From Desulfovibrio gilichinskyi (GTDB taxonomy: Bacteria; Desulfobacterota; Desulfovibrionia; Desulfovibrionales; Desulfovibrionaceae): DNA of 64,000 bases. Positions 25,162 to 35,313 of this stretch are shown in pieces. The DNA is taken from assembly GCF_900177375.1 (NCBI RefSeq), contig NZ_FWZU01000003.1, forward strand, positions 248,001 through 312,000. Direction: 5' to 3'. A program made the translations under genes and the position numbers. The notes under the pieces are model-generated. The model searched no databases. It was not told where the DNA came from and worked only from the letters and a program-made list of their open reading frames with translations. How positions within the stretch are numbered: position 1 is the stretch's first letter; each line of letters starts with the position of its first letter.

Positions 25162-27030
25162 TTAAAAGTTGTTTTTTGCAAAATCATTTTCTGCGAAGGC
25201 ATAACCGTTTTTGCCCGTTTTTTTAATTGAGTACATAGCGTCATCAGCTTCTTTAATGAGTCTTTCAACATCATGCTGGGCACAGGAAGCAGTGCAAACC
25301 GCGATACCTACGCTTGCCCCGACAGTGACCTGATTGTTTTCATGAATAAATGGAATTGCGATTGATTTAACTATATTAGCTGCAATTTTGTTTAAGTCTT
25401 CTTTTGAGTTTATCTCATTTAAAACAATTAAAAATTCATCGCCGCCGATTCTCGCAACCGTATCTACTTTTCTTACGCAGGAAAGTAATCTTTTCGCTGT
25501 CTCTTTTAAAACAATATCACCTGCATCATGGCCGAGTGTATCGTTTACATTTTTAAAGCCGTCCAAGTCTACGAACATTACAGCTGTCATCAGTTCTTTG
25601 CGGGTAGCTATAGCAAAGGCAAGTCTCACGCGGTCCTTGGCAAGTTTGAGAGTCGGCAGACCTGTAAGCGTATCATGTGTTGCCATGTGGCGGATCTGTT
25701 CTTCGATGTTTTTCTGCTCTGTTACATCCCAGTTTACTCCGGTCATGCGGAGGGGATTATTTTTTACGTCTCGCTCGACTTTAGCTGCGGCATGAATGTA
25801 TTTTATTTCACCGCTTGCAGTAATGATTCTGAATTCAGTATCAAATGTACCTTTTCCTTCAACCGCAGCAGAAAGTTTACCCTTGGCGTCTTCTGCGTCT
25901 TCAGGATGCAGAGCGGTGGCCCATGTTTCATAATTGGGGTTAATATCTGACGGCACATCGTATAGCTCAAACATTCTTTCATTCCACTTCAATAAATTTG
26001 TTGCTATTTCCAAGCTCCAAATTCCAATTTTTCCGGCTTTTGCAGCAAGCATAAGTTGGGCTGATGTTTGTTTAAGGTCTTTTGTAGTTTTATCATGATT
26101 TTCAATTTCGAATTCGAGTGTATTTTGTGTGGAGTAGGTACGCCATGCTTCCGCGGACGTCTTTTGAAAAAGATGGACAATGAACGCAATCAAGATTGTT
26201 AAAATAGAGCCGATCAATAAAGCTATTGATGCATGATTATTTTGATGGTGGGCGAAGAAAAATTTTGTCGGGCGGCAAGAAATTATGATCTTATGCCCCA
26301 TGATTATTGCTGCCGCGTTTGCATCAAAAGAGCTTTGTTGTAGCAGTTCCCAGCCAGTCTGCGTATATACGGGAATTCCGTCTAAGGTTACGGATATTTT
26401 GAATTCGTCAATGTCATTGGGAATATCATCAGTACGGAAAACATGGTTAAGCCATGGTTTAATACGAAAAACTGCTGAAATTAATCCGTCGTAACCTTGC
26501 TTAGTGTAGATAGGAAAATAAATTATAAAGCCTTTGCCGCCTTGTACTAAATCAATTGGTTTAGACATGATCGGCATTTTTGTGTTTTTTGCCTGCTCAA
26601 GAGAAACCCTTCTATTTTCTTCGAATCCTAGATTAAGGTTCACAGCCTTTTCATTTCCAGCTAATGGAACAATCCATTTGACATGCAAAGCTTTGTCTAT
26701 CCATGTAATGGCTTGAAAGCCGGGGAGATCAATAACGTAATGCCCAGCATCATTTTTAAAGCTTGATTCTGTGGTCCCATCGTCAAATTCCCAGCGGCTG
26801 ACAATACGTTTGAGCGCAGGAATTCTGGAGCGCATGTCCGCTTGAATATCTTCTGAGAGTTTTTTTGCGTGTTCTATAACCAAATCTCGATGGTCAGCTC
26901 GGTCTTCTTGTCTAAGGGACCACCAGAAAATTAAAACTAAAGAAAAAAGGAGAGAACCTATAAGAATAGGAAGCCAAAGATTATTGATCCGCGGCTCTGC
27001 TGATATACGTTTCTTGCTTTTTGTAATCAT
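25162..27030 (-). CDS. Diguanylate cyclase with CHASE-like sensor and PAS domain
   Basis: 622 residues. TM1 (about 19-37), an extracytoplasmic CHASE-like domain to about 265, TM2 (about 270-290), PAS/PAC (about 320-440) and GGDEF (about 450-615). GGDEF is intact, and RKVD five residues before it forms an inhibitory I-site, so the protein should make c-di-GMP under product feedback. The domain order suggests sensing both outside and inside the membrane. It stands alone on the minus strand. Confidence 0.9.
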   Translation of the reverse strand: MITKSKKRISAEPRINNLWLPILIGSLLFSLVLIFWWSLRQEDRADHRDLVIEHAKKLSEDIQADMRSRIPALKRIVSRWEFDDGTTESSFKNDAGHYVIDLPGFQAITWIDKALHVKWIVPLAGNEKAVNLNLGFEENRRVSLEQAKNTKMPIMSKPIDLVQGGKGFIIYFPIYTKQGYDGLISAVFRIKPWLNHVFRTDDIPNDIDEFKISVTLDGIPVYTQTGWELLQQSSFDANAAAIIMGHKIIISCRPTKFFFAHHQNNHASIALLIGSILTILIAFIVHLFQKTSAEAWRTYSTQNTLEFEIENHDKTTKDLKQTSAQLMLAAKAGKIGIWSLEIATNLLKWNERMFELYDVPSDINPNYETWATALHPEDAEDAKGKLSAAVEGKGTFDTEFRIITASGEIKYIHAAAKVERDVKNNPLRMTGVNWDVTEQKNIEEQIRHMATHDTLTGLPTLKLAKDRVRLAFAIATRKELMTAVMFVDLDGFKNVNDTLGHDAGDIVLKETAKRLLSCVRKVDTVARIGGDEFLIVLNEINSKEDLNKIAANIVKSIAIPFIHENNQVTVGASVGIAVCTASCAQHDVERLIKEADDAMYSIKKTGKNGYAFAENDFAKNNF

Positions 27031-27218
27031 GTCTCTTCCGGTGTTGGTCCGTTAAAGATGCCATAATCTGCACAGTGCATAATCATATTATCGCATAGTT
27101 GCGGTTCTATGGCTATGCAAATTTCTTATAGTATATAAGCATACTCCTGAGAGGTGAGCTGGAATAGATGTTTTAATCGATGGAAATGTGAAATCTGAAA
27201 TATTTATCCTTTGCCGTC

Positions 27219-28046
27219 TTATTCGCTTTTTTGTCCCGGAGCTGTCACATATAGTTCAACTTCTTTGCTTTTCATCAGATCTCTAAAAGCTACTGAGGGC
27301 TTTTTGTCTGTAAAAATGGCATCAATTTCGGATAAATCAGCGATGCGGACCATGGCATTCCTGTTGAATTTAGTGTGGTCTGTGACAAGAAAAGTATTTC
27401 TGGCATTGTTGATAATTTCACGGGCAACACTTACTTCATGGTAGTCATAGTCGAGCAGGGTCCCGTCTTCATCAATGCCGGAAACTCCGATTATACCGTA
27501 GTCCACCTTAAACTGCTTGATGAATTCGACTGTTGCTTCGCCAGTAATCCCTTTGTCCCGCTGTCGTACCATTCCTCCGGCAACAATGACTTCACAGTCA
27601 GTATTGCTCATTATCAGGGCAACATTGAGGTTGTTGGTAATAACTCTGAGACCTTTGTGGCTTGAAAGAGCTTTGGCTACTTCTTCAGTGGTTGTCCCTA
27701 TGTTTATGAAGAGGGAGGCGCGGTCAGGAATGTGTGTGGCTACCATTTCCGCGATGAGTCTTTTTTCTTGATATAAGATATTTCTTCTATCGTTATAATC
27801 AACGTTTTCAACACTTGATGACCGTCCTGCTCCGCCATGAAAACGCTGCAGGAGCTGGAGGTCGCAAAGTTTGTTTATATCACGCCGGATAGTCTGAGGC
27901 GTTACTTCAAATTGTTGAGCCAACGATTCAATGGGTGCGAACCCTTTGTCATTAACAATATCTAATATTTCACGCTGTCTTTTTGATAGTGAGCTTAAAT
28001 TTAATTTCAAGTTGTTACGCTTTTTGGTTTTAAGTTTGTCAGTCAA
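27219..28046 (-). CDS. glpR: DeoR-family glycerol regulon repressor
   Basis: About 275 residues. N-terminal winged helix SLSKRQREILDIVNDKGFAPIESLAQQFEVTPQTIRRDINKL is the DeoR signature. The C-terminal half is the sugar-phosphate-sensing fold with INIGTTTEEVAKAL and DYGIIGVSGIDEDGTLLDYD. By analogy with E. coli GlpR it represses glp genes until glycerol 3-phosphate binds. It is divergent from glpD, and GlpR-like operators stand in the gap and before glpF. The start is uncertain: TTG 28046 has GAGGA 8 nt upstream; GTG 28052 and TTG 28070 are in frame alternatives. Confidence 0.9.
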   Translation of the reverse strand: MTDKLKTKKRNNLKLNLSSLSKRQREILDIVNDKGFAPIESLAQQFEVTPQTIRRDINKLCDLQLLQRFHGGAGRSSSVENVDYNDRRNILYQEKRLIAEMVATHIPDRASLFINIGTTTEEVAKALSSHKGLRVITNNLNVALIMSNTDCEVIVAGGMVRQRDKGITGEATVEFIKQFKVDYGIIGVSGIDEDGTLLDYDYHEVSVAREIINNARNTFLVTDHTKFNRNAMVRIADLSEIDAIFTDKKPSVAFRDLMKSKEVELYVTAPGQKSE

Positions 28047-28062
28047 GATCACAATCCTCTTC

Positions 28063-28080
28063 TTTGTCAAGAATGAACAT
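28063..28080. promoter_or_regulatory. GlpR-like operator at the glpR start
   Basis: The sequence TTTGTCA-AGAA-TGAACAT matches the 18-bp frame of the E. coli GlpR operator (ATGTTCG-N4-CGAACAT) well on its right half and partly on its left. It overlaps the start region of glpR, so it could serve autoregulation. Confidence 0.5.
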
Positions 28081-28423
28081 AGCGTTTATAATGCGTAAGA
28101 AAAGTGATGTTTTTAGAACATTATTATTACATAAAATATATAAAATTTCCATGATTATTAGCAATAGATTTGTTTTCAGGCAAGGTAAATTTTAATTTTT
28201 GACGGCTATATAACGCGTATTTATTCATTTCTGGTCGGCTGAAGCATGATATTTTCTCCGGCAGTGGTTGTTTGTGATGATTTAGGTTTCTTTAAATGAC
28301 TTTTTGGTTTATAATATAATCCTCTTTAATATTTATGTCAGATAACAGTTCGGATTATTTGTTTTTTATAAAAATTTATAAAATATAAACATTTTCTTGT
28401 ATATTTGTTTTCAATATGTCACA
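28081..28423. other. glpR-glpD intergenic region
   Basis: Very AT-rich divergent promoter region. Besides the two operators at its ends it contains ATGTT-N5-AACAT near 28108-28122, an inverted repeat with the wrong spacing for GlpR. No ORF with a ribosome-binding site was seen. Confidence 0.5.
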
Positions 28424-28445
28424 TTTTGTTCAGAAATGAACATTA
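28424..28445. promoter_or_regulatory. GlpR operator upstream of glpD
   Basis: A perfect inverted repeat TGTTCA-GAAA-TGAACA (28427-28442), extended to TTGTTCA-N4-TGAACAT, has the spacing and half-sites of the E. coli GlpR operator. It is about 155 nt before the glpD start and is the best of the three sites in the window. Confidence 0.72.
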
Positions 28446-28595
28446 ACCGTTTCCAATTTGTTGCAAAAGCTTTGTCTACTGAAGTGGAGAGAGTTCGAGT
28501 CTGTGTCAGCGTGATTCTCTTTGATTCGAATTCAGAGTAAAAATATTAAACTTTTATCCGGAGACGATTGTCCGGACCAAAAAAATGGGTGTTGT

Positions 28596-30158
28596 ATGAA
28601 ACGTTCAGATTTTATTCAACAGATGGAAGACAGTTCCAAGGTATGGGATTTCATTATTATCGGGGGTGGGGCCACCGGCCTTGGTTCCGGTTTGGACGCC
28701 GCAGCCAGAGGATATTCTGTTCTCGTTCTTGAACAGGGTGATTTCGCTGAAGCTACTTCCAGCCGTAGTACTAAAATGGTGCATGGCGGCGTAAGGTATC
28801 TTGCGCAGGGTAACATTCCTTTAGTTATGGGTGCCTTGAAGGAACGTGGAATTCTGCAACAGAACGCCCCGCATATGTGCTACAATCAGAAATTTTTAGT
28901 GCCTGATTACAAATGGTGGGGACTCCCTTACTACGGAATCGGTCTGAAAGCTTACGACATGCTTGCCCGGAAATACAGTTTCGGTCCTTCCCAGATTTTT
29001 TCCAAGTCTAAAACTATTAAAGAGATCCCCGGTGTTCTGACCCGTAAGCTTAAAGGCGGCGTGACCTATCACGACGGACAATTTGACGATGCCCGTCTTG
29101 CCCTGACTCTTGCCCGTACAATGGCAGATATGGGCGGTTGTCCCATGAACTATACCCGCGTTACCGGACTGGTTAAAAATGCCAGCGGATATGTATGCGG
29201 TGTTCAGGCACAAGATAAGATCAGCGGTAAGTCATATGAATTAAAAGGTAAGGCAGTTATAAACGCCACCGGTATATTCACTGACGACATTATGAATATG
29301 GACAACTCCAATCATAAAAAACTTATCGCCCCGAGTCAGGGTATCCATATCGTTATTGACCGCGAATTTCTCGGCGGCGATACCGGTATTATGGTGCCTA
29401 AAACTGATGACGGCCGCGTTATTTTCTTTGTTCCATGGCATGGCAAAGTGGTTGTCGGAACAACTGACACACCGCTTTCTTCTGTTTCCATGGACCCTAA
29501 ACCACTTGAAGAAGAAATCGACTTTTTAGTTGATCACTCAGCCAGATATCTTGCTAAGCCTCTGAAACGTTCAGATGTCCGTAGTGTATTTGTCGGTATC
29601 AGACCTTTGGTCGCCGCAGGAGATTCTGCTAAAACTTCAGCATTATCCAGAGATCATTACCTGACGGTTTCTCCGAATAAGCTGCTGACCATTGCAGGCG
29701 GTAAGTGGACTACTTACAGACACATGGCTGAAGATTGTATTGATAATGCTATCACGATGGGCGGACATGCTTTCCGTCCTTCCCCTACTAAGCATTTGAA
29801 ACTGCATGGTTACACTGAAGAATTTGATCATACCGATCATATGCATGTTTACGGAAGCGAAGCTGCCGAAATTAAAGCTCTTGCTTCTGAATTTCCTGAA
29901 CTTGATACTCGTATGCATCCTGATCTTCCTTACTCCTGGCTTGAAGTTGTATGGGCAGCTCGTCATGAGTGGGTTCAGACTGTTGCCGATGCCCTTGCCC
30001 GCAGGACCAGAGCTTTGATTCTGGACGCTAAAGCGGCTGCAGAGGTTGCTCCTAAGGCAGCTGAAATTATCGCTAAAGAGCTTGGTAAAGATGATGCGTG
30101 GATTAAAGAACAGACAGAATCATTCAGAGAGTATTCGAAAAATTATATTGTGAGCTAA
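28596..30158 (+). CDS. glpD: Glycerol-3-phosphate dehydrogenase, FAD-dependent (GlpD)
   Basis: 520 residues from ATG 28596; an in-frame TTG at 28521 is unlikely. FAD-binding IIIGGGATGLGSGLDAAARG lies near residue 19, then the GlpD signature TSSRSTKMVHGGVRYL, and GGKWTTYRHMAEDCID near 368. It oxidises glycerol 3-phosphate to dihydroxyacetone phosphate at the inner membrane and passes electrons to the quinone pool. It follows a GlpR operator and has its own terminator, so glpF-glpK are transcribed separately. Upstream SD is weak (GGGTG). Slightly longer than the 501-residue E. coli enzyme. Confidence 0.95.
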   Translation: MKRSDFIQQMEDSSKVWDFIIIGGGATGLGSGLDAAARGYSVLVLEQGDFAEATSSRSTKMVHGGVRYLAQGNIPLVMGALKERGILQQNAPHMCYNQKFLVPDYKWWGLPYYGIGLKAYDMLARKYSFGPSQIFSKSKTIKEIPGVLTRKLKGGVTYHDGQFDDARLALTLARTMADMGGCPMNYTRVTGLVKNASGYVCGVQAQDKISGKSYELKGKAVINATGIFTDDIMNMDNSNHKKLIAPSQGIHIVIDREFLGGDTGIMVPKTDDGRVIFFVPWHGKVVVGTTDTPLSSVSMDPKPLEEEIDFLVDHSARYLAKPLKRSDVRSVFVGIRPLVAAGDSAKTSALSRDHYLTVSPNKLLTIAGGKWTTYRHMAEDCIDNAITMGGHAFRPSPTKHLKLHGYTEEFDHTDHMHVYGSEAAEIKALASEFPELDTRMHPDLPYSWLEVVWAARHEWVQTVADALARRTRALILDAKAAAEVAPKAAEIIAKELGKDDAWIKEQTESFREYSKNYIVS

Positions 30159-30291
30159 ATGTCTTAATAAACCTTGAATGCGGAATAAGGTCAAAAAAGA
30201 TATGAACCTTGTCTATCGTTTTCATTATAGCTTAAATGATGGTAATCTTTCAATTTTTGAAATGGTTGCTGTATGTTTTATATTTGTTTAT

Positions 30292-30316
30292 GCCGCTGGT
30301 CATCTTGATCAGCGGC
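30292..30316 (+). terminator. Intrinsic terminator of glpD
   Basis: Stem GCCGCTG/CAGCGGC extended inward by TCA/TGA, followed by six T residues and TTG. It lies about 130 nt after the glpD stop codon. Confidence 0.9.
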
Positions 30317-30458
30317 TTTTTTGTTGCTTGTCAGTTTAAGCTGTTTAGCTGGGCTTTATAAAATTATTTTAAAACTTAGGTTTTTTGAATTTATGAATAT
30401 GGTTGAGCAGGCTTGAAAATGTATATTTTTGCTAAACCGAAAACGATTAATGTAATTT
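30317..30458 (+). other. Upstream region of glpFK
   Basis: Part of the roughly 460-nt gap between glpD and glpF. AT-rich, no ORF. It leads into the third GlpR-like site and presumably holds the glpFK promoter, for which I see no clear -35/-10 pair. Confidence 0.5.
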
Positions 30459-30476
30459 TCTTTCAATTTCGAACAT
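30459..30476. promoter_or_regulatory. GlpR-like operator upstream of glpFK
   Basis: TCTTTCA-ATTT-CGAACAT fits the 18-bp GlpR operator frame, with a perfect right half CGAACAT and a partial left half. It lies about 145 nt before the glpF start, a distance similar to that of the glpD site. Confidence 0.55.
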
Positions 30477-30620
30477 TTTGTTGTTGATTTTTTTCTTTTC
30501 ACAAAATAACAAAGAAGGGAGGGTGACTAACGTCAAAAGTGAATAGTGCTTGTAGAGGCATTCGTTTCCGAAAGGAAGCGCTTTGGACTTAACTTGTTTT
30601 AAGGAATGTGGGAGTGGATT

Positions 30621-31328
30621 ATGAATTTCTTTTTAAGTGAAATGGTCGGAACCTTGATTTTGACACTTTTCGGGTGTGGGGTTGTTGCGAACGTCGTTTT
30701 GTCAAAATCAAAAGGACAGAACGGCGGCTGGATTGTCATTTCCATGGGTTGGGGATTTGCTGTAGCATTTGCGGTTTATGTTGCAGGCAAGCATTCAGGA
30801 GCTCATATCAACCCTGCGGTTACTATCGGACTTGCTTCCATCGGAGCGTTTCCTTGGGCTAATGTCCCTGTTTACATTGCAGGACAGATGACAGGTGGTT
30901 TCATCGGAGCTGTTTTGTGTTATTTCGCTTATCGTGGACACTGGGAAGCTACTGAAGATCCAGATCTCAAATTAGCTGTTTTCTCAACCGGACCTGCTAT
31001 CCGTAACGCAGTTAATAACTTCATTTGCGAATTTATAGGAACTGCCTGCTTACTGTTCATTCTCTTGGGAATCGGCGCAAATAATTTTGCAGAAGGTCTT
31101 AACCCTCTTATCGTCGGTTTCTTCATCATGGCTATAGGTCTCTCTTTGGGTGGACCTACCGGTTATGCTATTAACCCTGCTCGTGACCTTGCACCTAGAA
31201 TTGCACACATGATATTGCCTATATCTGGCAAAGGCGGCTGCGATTGGGGATACGCTTGGATTCCTGTAGTAGCACCAATTTGCGGTGGTGTTGCCGGGGC
31301 TATGCTCTACAAAGTTCTTGTCGGTTAA
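30621..31328 (+). CDS. glpF: Glycerol uptake facilitator
   Basis: 235 residues, six transmembrane helices and two half-helices with NPA boxes HINPAVT and INPARD. The Asp after the second NPA and the Gly-rich loop before it mark a glycerol channel rather than a water channel. It lets glycerol cross the inner membrane, pulled by phosphorylation by GlpK encoded next. ATG 30621 has GGAG 6 nt upstream; ATG 30606 has AAGGA immediately adjacent, which is too close. Cotranscribed with glpK, 85 nt downstream. Confidence 0.95.
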   Translation: MNFFLSEMVGTLILTLFGCGVVANVVLSKSKGQNGGWIVISMGWGFAVAFAVYVAGKHSGAHINPAVTIGLASIGAFPWANVPVYIAGQMTGGFIGAVLCYFAYRGHWEATEDPDLKLAVFSTGPAIRNAVNNFICEFIGTACLLFILLGIGANNFAEGLNPLIVGFFIMAIGLSLGGPTGYAINPARDLAPRIAHMILPISGKGGCDWGYAWIPVVAPICGGVAGAMLYKVLVG

Positions 31329-31369
31329 TTTACAGAATTTGCTTAACAGAAGGCAATATTAGTAACTGG

Positions 31370-31389
31370 GGGTGAAGATTTCTTCACCC
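31370..31389 (+). other. Intercistronic hairpin between glpF and glpK
   Basis: An 8-bp stem GGGTGAAG/CTTCACCC with a 4-nt loop and no T run after it. It is 24 nt before the glpK start, so it probably affects mRNA stability or relative expression rather than ending transcription. Confidence 0.55.
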
Positions 31390-31410
31390 TAATTACCAAG
31401 GGGAAATTAG

Positions 31411-32907
<1,497 letters not shown>

Positions 32908-32941
32908 GCTGATTAGTTAAAACTATTCCGTTCCCAATATG

Positions 32942-32970
32942 CCCCGGCTTCTCGTTATGAGAGGTCGGGG
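32942..32970 (+). terminator. Intrinsic terminator of glpFK
   Basis: Stem CCCCG/CGGGG with an imperfect inner stem around GTTAT, followed by TTATTTTTT, 35 nt after the glpK stop codon. Confidence 0.9.
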
Positions 32971-33357
32971 TTATTTTTTGATCTTAATGCTTATCATGCA
33001 GTATTTGTAAATTGTCATAGCTGATAATTATAGGTCTGTTTGAAGAATCTTATTACTATTCGTAATAACGTTATCACCGATAGTTTTCTCCTACATTCCT
33101 GCTTCTTTTAAAACTCTTCTTTTAAGTAGTCCCGCAAATTTCGTCAGAGCTAAATAACTCCCCTTTTTTTAATTGGATATATTTCCCCATGGTTGTTTCT
33201 TAAATACAAGTCTTAAGTTTTATAATGATGTATTAAATAAACCTATAGGTCATGATATATTGTATATAAAATATTAACACTTGTTGACACTATAATAATA
33301 TAATCATACGTACCTAAAAACAAGTTATCCTATTATATTGTAAAATGAGGTGTTAAA
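32971..33357 (+). other. AT-rich upstream region of the barrel-C39 cassette
   Basis: About 390 nt with no gene. It becomes extremely AT-rich toward 33300. A TTGACA at 33285-33290 is followed by two TATAAT-like hexamers at unsuitable spacing, so a promoter is likely here but its exact boxes are unclear. Confidence 0.45.
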
Positions 33358-34605
33358 GTGTTTAAAGTCTTATTAAAATTATTATTTATAGCTAGTTTAT
33401 ATCTGTTATCGCTGCCATGTTATTCAATAGCTGATACTATTGTAATGAGTAATAGTGATAAGATTTCAGGTGAAATAATAACGTTTTATGACGGGATATG
33501 CGTATTTAAAACTAAGTACGGGGCTAATATAAAGCTTATGTCTAAAGATATTTTAAATGTTGAAACAGACAATAAGTACGAAATAGTTTTGGAAAGTGGT
33601 GAGAGGATCATTGGTAAACTGACATTAGGTGGCAGCAACAAAAGTTTTATAGAGAGTGAACAGTTTGGAAAAGTTCCGGTAAATTGCAATTCAATAATTT
33701 CTCTAAAGAAAGTTGTTGACCCGGAAGTTGCTGCACAAGACAAAAAAGAGACCTTTGGTAAAGAAAAAGAAAAGGCTCCACCGCTTGATTTTTTGACAGG
33801 ATCTACAGTCCTTTTAAACCCCGGGCAAATGGAGCTTGAGTTGGGGTTGCGCTACAAACAGAGCAGAACAGCATATTCAATGATGAATGTCGGATATTTT
33901 GACCGCGCAGCTTACACAGCCAGAATGTTTGAAGCCAGCCTAACATTTAGAGCCGGGATAATGGATAGACTTGAGGGTTGGGTCACTGTTCCGGGGACAT
34001 ATGCTACGATTGAAGATGTTTCGACAAATGAATTTGTCAGAAACACAAATTCTTTTGACCTAGGTGATATTTCATTCGGCGGTCAGTATCTGCTCTTTAA
34101 AGAAACGGACAACCTTCCTGCTATTTCTGCCACTCTCGGGATAACGGCTCCCACAGGTCAAAAAACTTACTATGCAATATCAAGTGTCTGGAAAGATGCA
34201 CTTAATAACGGGAATGGACATTGGGCTTTTTCACCCGGTCTAAGTTTTGTGCGTACACTTGATCCAGCGATGCTTTTCGGAGGAATCGCCTGTCAGTATT
34301 CACTAACTGATAAAATAAATGGGTATGAAGTTACTCCGGGATTTGGAGTTTCAGGCTATTTAGGGCTCGGCTTTGCTCTTAATGAAAAGTTATCAGTCGG
34401 TAGTCGCGTTAGCTACGGATATTACTCCGAAATGGAAGTCGATAACGTAAAGATTGCCGGTTCTGATTCTGAACCTATAGACCTATCATTTTCTGCCTCA
34501 TACCGCGCCTTTGAAGATTGGGTAGTTACTCCTGAAGTTACCTTCGGGCTGAACGATGATGCAGGAGCAGCGAATCTTTCGTTAAGACTAACTAGGAGTT
34601 TCTAA
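33358..34605 (+). CDS. Outer-membrane beta-barrel protein with repeated N-terminal domain
   Basis: 415 residues from a GTG with GAGG upstream. Signal peptide to about residue 25. Residues 26-125 look like two copies of a small beta domain (ADTIVMSNSDKISGEIITF..., then KYEIVLESGERIIGKLTL...), a type found ahead of DUF481-like barrels. From about 145 to the end come alternating amphipathic strands with aromatic girdle residues, ending in LSLRLTRSF, the terminal Phe expected of a Bam substrate. Probably an outer-membrane channel. Its stop overlaps the start of a C39 peptidase gene (TAATG), so the two are coupled. FapF-like function is possible but unproven. Confidence 0.75.
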   Translation: MFKVLLKLLFIASLYLLSLPCYSIADTIVMSNSDKISGEIITFYDGICVFKTKYGANIKLMSKDILNVETDNKYEIVLESGERIIGKLTLGGSNKSFIESEQFGKVPVNCNSIISLKKVVDPEVAAQDKKETFGKEKEKAPPLDFLTGSTVLLNPGQMELELGLRYKQSRTAYSMMNVGYFDRAAYTARMFEASLTFRAGIMDRLEGWVTVPGTYATIEDVSTNEFVRNTNSFDLGDISFGGQYLLFKETDNLPAISATLGITAPTGQKTYYAISSVWKDALNNGNGHWAFSPGLSFVRTLDPAMLFGGIACQYSLTDKINGYEVTPGFGVSGYLGLGFALNEKLSVGSRVSYGYYSEMEVDNVKIAGSDSEPIDLSFSASYRAFEDWVVTPEVTFGLNDDAGAANLSLRLTRSF

Positions 34606-35252
34606 TGATAAAGAGCAAGCTCATATGTTTGTTCATCATTTGCCTAGGGCTGTTTTCCCCTCTGCGAGTTTATGCTCAAAAGCCGTATTTTTCTCTTAAA
34701 TCAATGCAAGAGATAAAGATGGAAAATATAAAGAAGCAAACTTTAGACTACTCATGTGGTGCCGCGGCTCTTTCTATTCTTCTTACAGATTATTTCGAAG
34801 ACGAGATCGATGAAATAACGGTATTAGATAATATTGTATTTCATCTTTCCGACGAGGAAATTAAAGAGCGAATTGTCGAAGGATTTTCAATGCTTGATTT
34901 AAAGAAGACAGCAGAAGGTCTTGGATACACAGCTGATGGAGTGATGCTGCCGCATGAAAGTATTACTGCTTTAAAAGGTCCCGTTATAATCCTTTTGCGC
35001 AGAGTAAAAACAAATCACTTCGTTGTACTCAAAGGAGCTTCGCAAGGCAGAGCTTTTATTGCTGATCCTACGCGTGGGAATTTAAGAGTTCCGCTATACG
35101 ACCTGTTTGATGAATGGTCCGGTGAAACATTGATTGTTGGACGTGATGGTTTCGGGCTGCCGCAAAAGCATAAACTGTCTACTCCTAAAGGACGAAATGT
35201 GGCTCCGGAAGAAAGAACAACACGTGCATTGCAGACTATTCGAGTGAATTAA
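34605..35252 (+). CDS. Exported C39-family peptidase without transporter
   Basis: 215 residues with a signal peptide (about 1-24, ending VYAQ). The peptidase domain has the C39 triad C51 in YSCGAAALSILL, H138 in NHFVVLKG and D154 in ADPTRG, plus the oxyanion Gln (Q45). C39 domains normally sit on ABC exporters in the cytoplasm and cut bacteriocin leaders after double-glycine motifs. Here the domain is alone and periplasmic, like FapD of functional-amyloid operons. The likely substrate is the exported protein encoded 61 nt downstream, which carries a leader-like LNEVRG. Start overlaps the barrel gene. Confidence 0.85.
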   Translation: MIKSKLICLFIICLGLFSPLRVYAQKPYFSLKSMQEIKMENIKKQTLDYSCGAAALSILLTDYFEDEIDEITVLDNIVFHLSDEEIKERIVEGFSMLDLKKTAEGLGYTADGVMLPHESITALKGPVIILLRRVKTNHFVVLKGASQGRAFIADPTRGNLRVPLYDLFDEWSGETLIVGRDGFGLPQKHKLSTPKGRNVAPEERTTRALQTIRVN

Positions 35253-35313
35253 TGCATGCGTTAAAATATTTAGGCTAGGCTGAAACATTAACTTATTTAA
35301 GGAGATTAAGCTT

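Noticed and set aside
33285-33308. Strong sigma-70 promoter TTGACA with TATAAT
   Set aside because: Both TATAAT-like hexamers stand 1 and 9 nt after TTGACA, far from the required 16-18 nt, so the boxes cannot work together.
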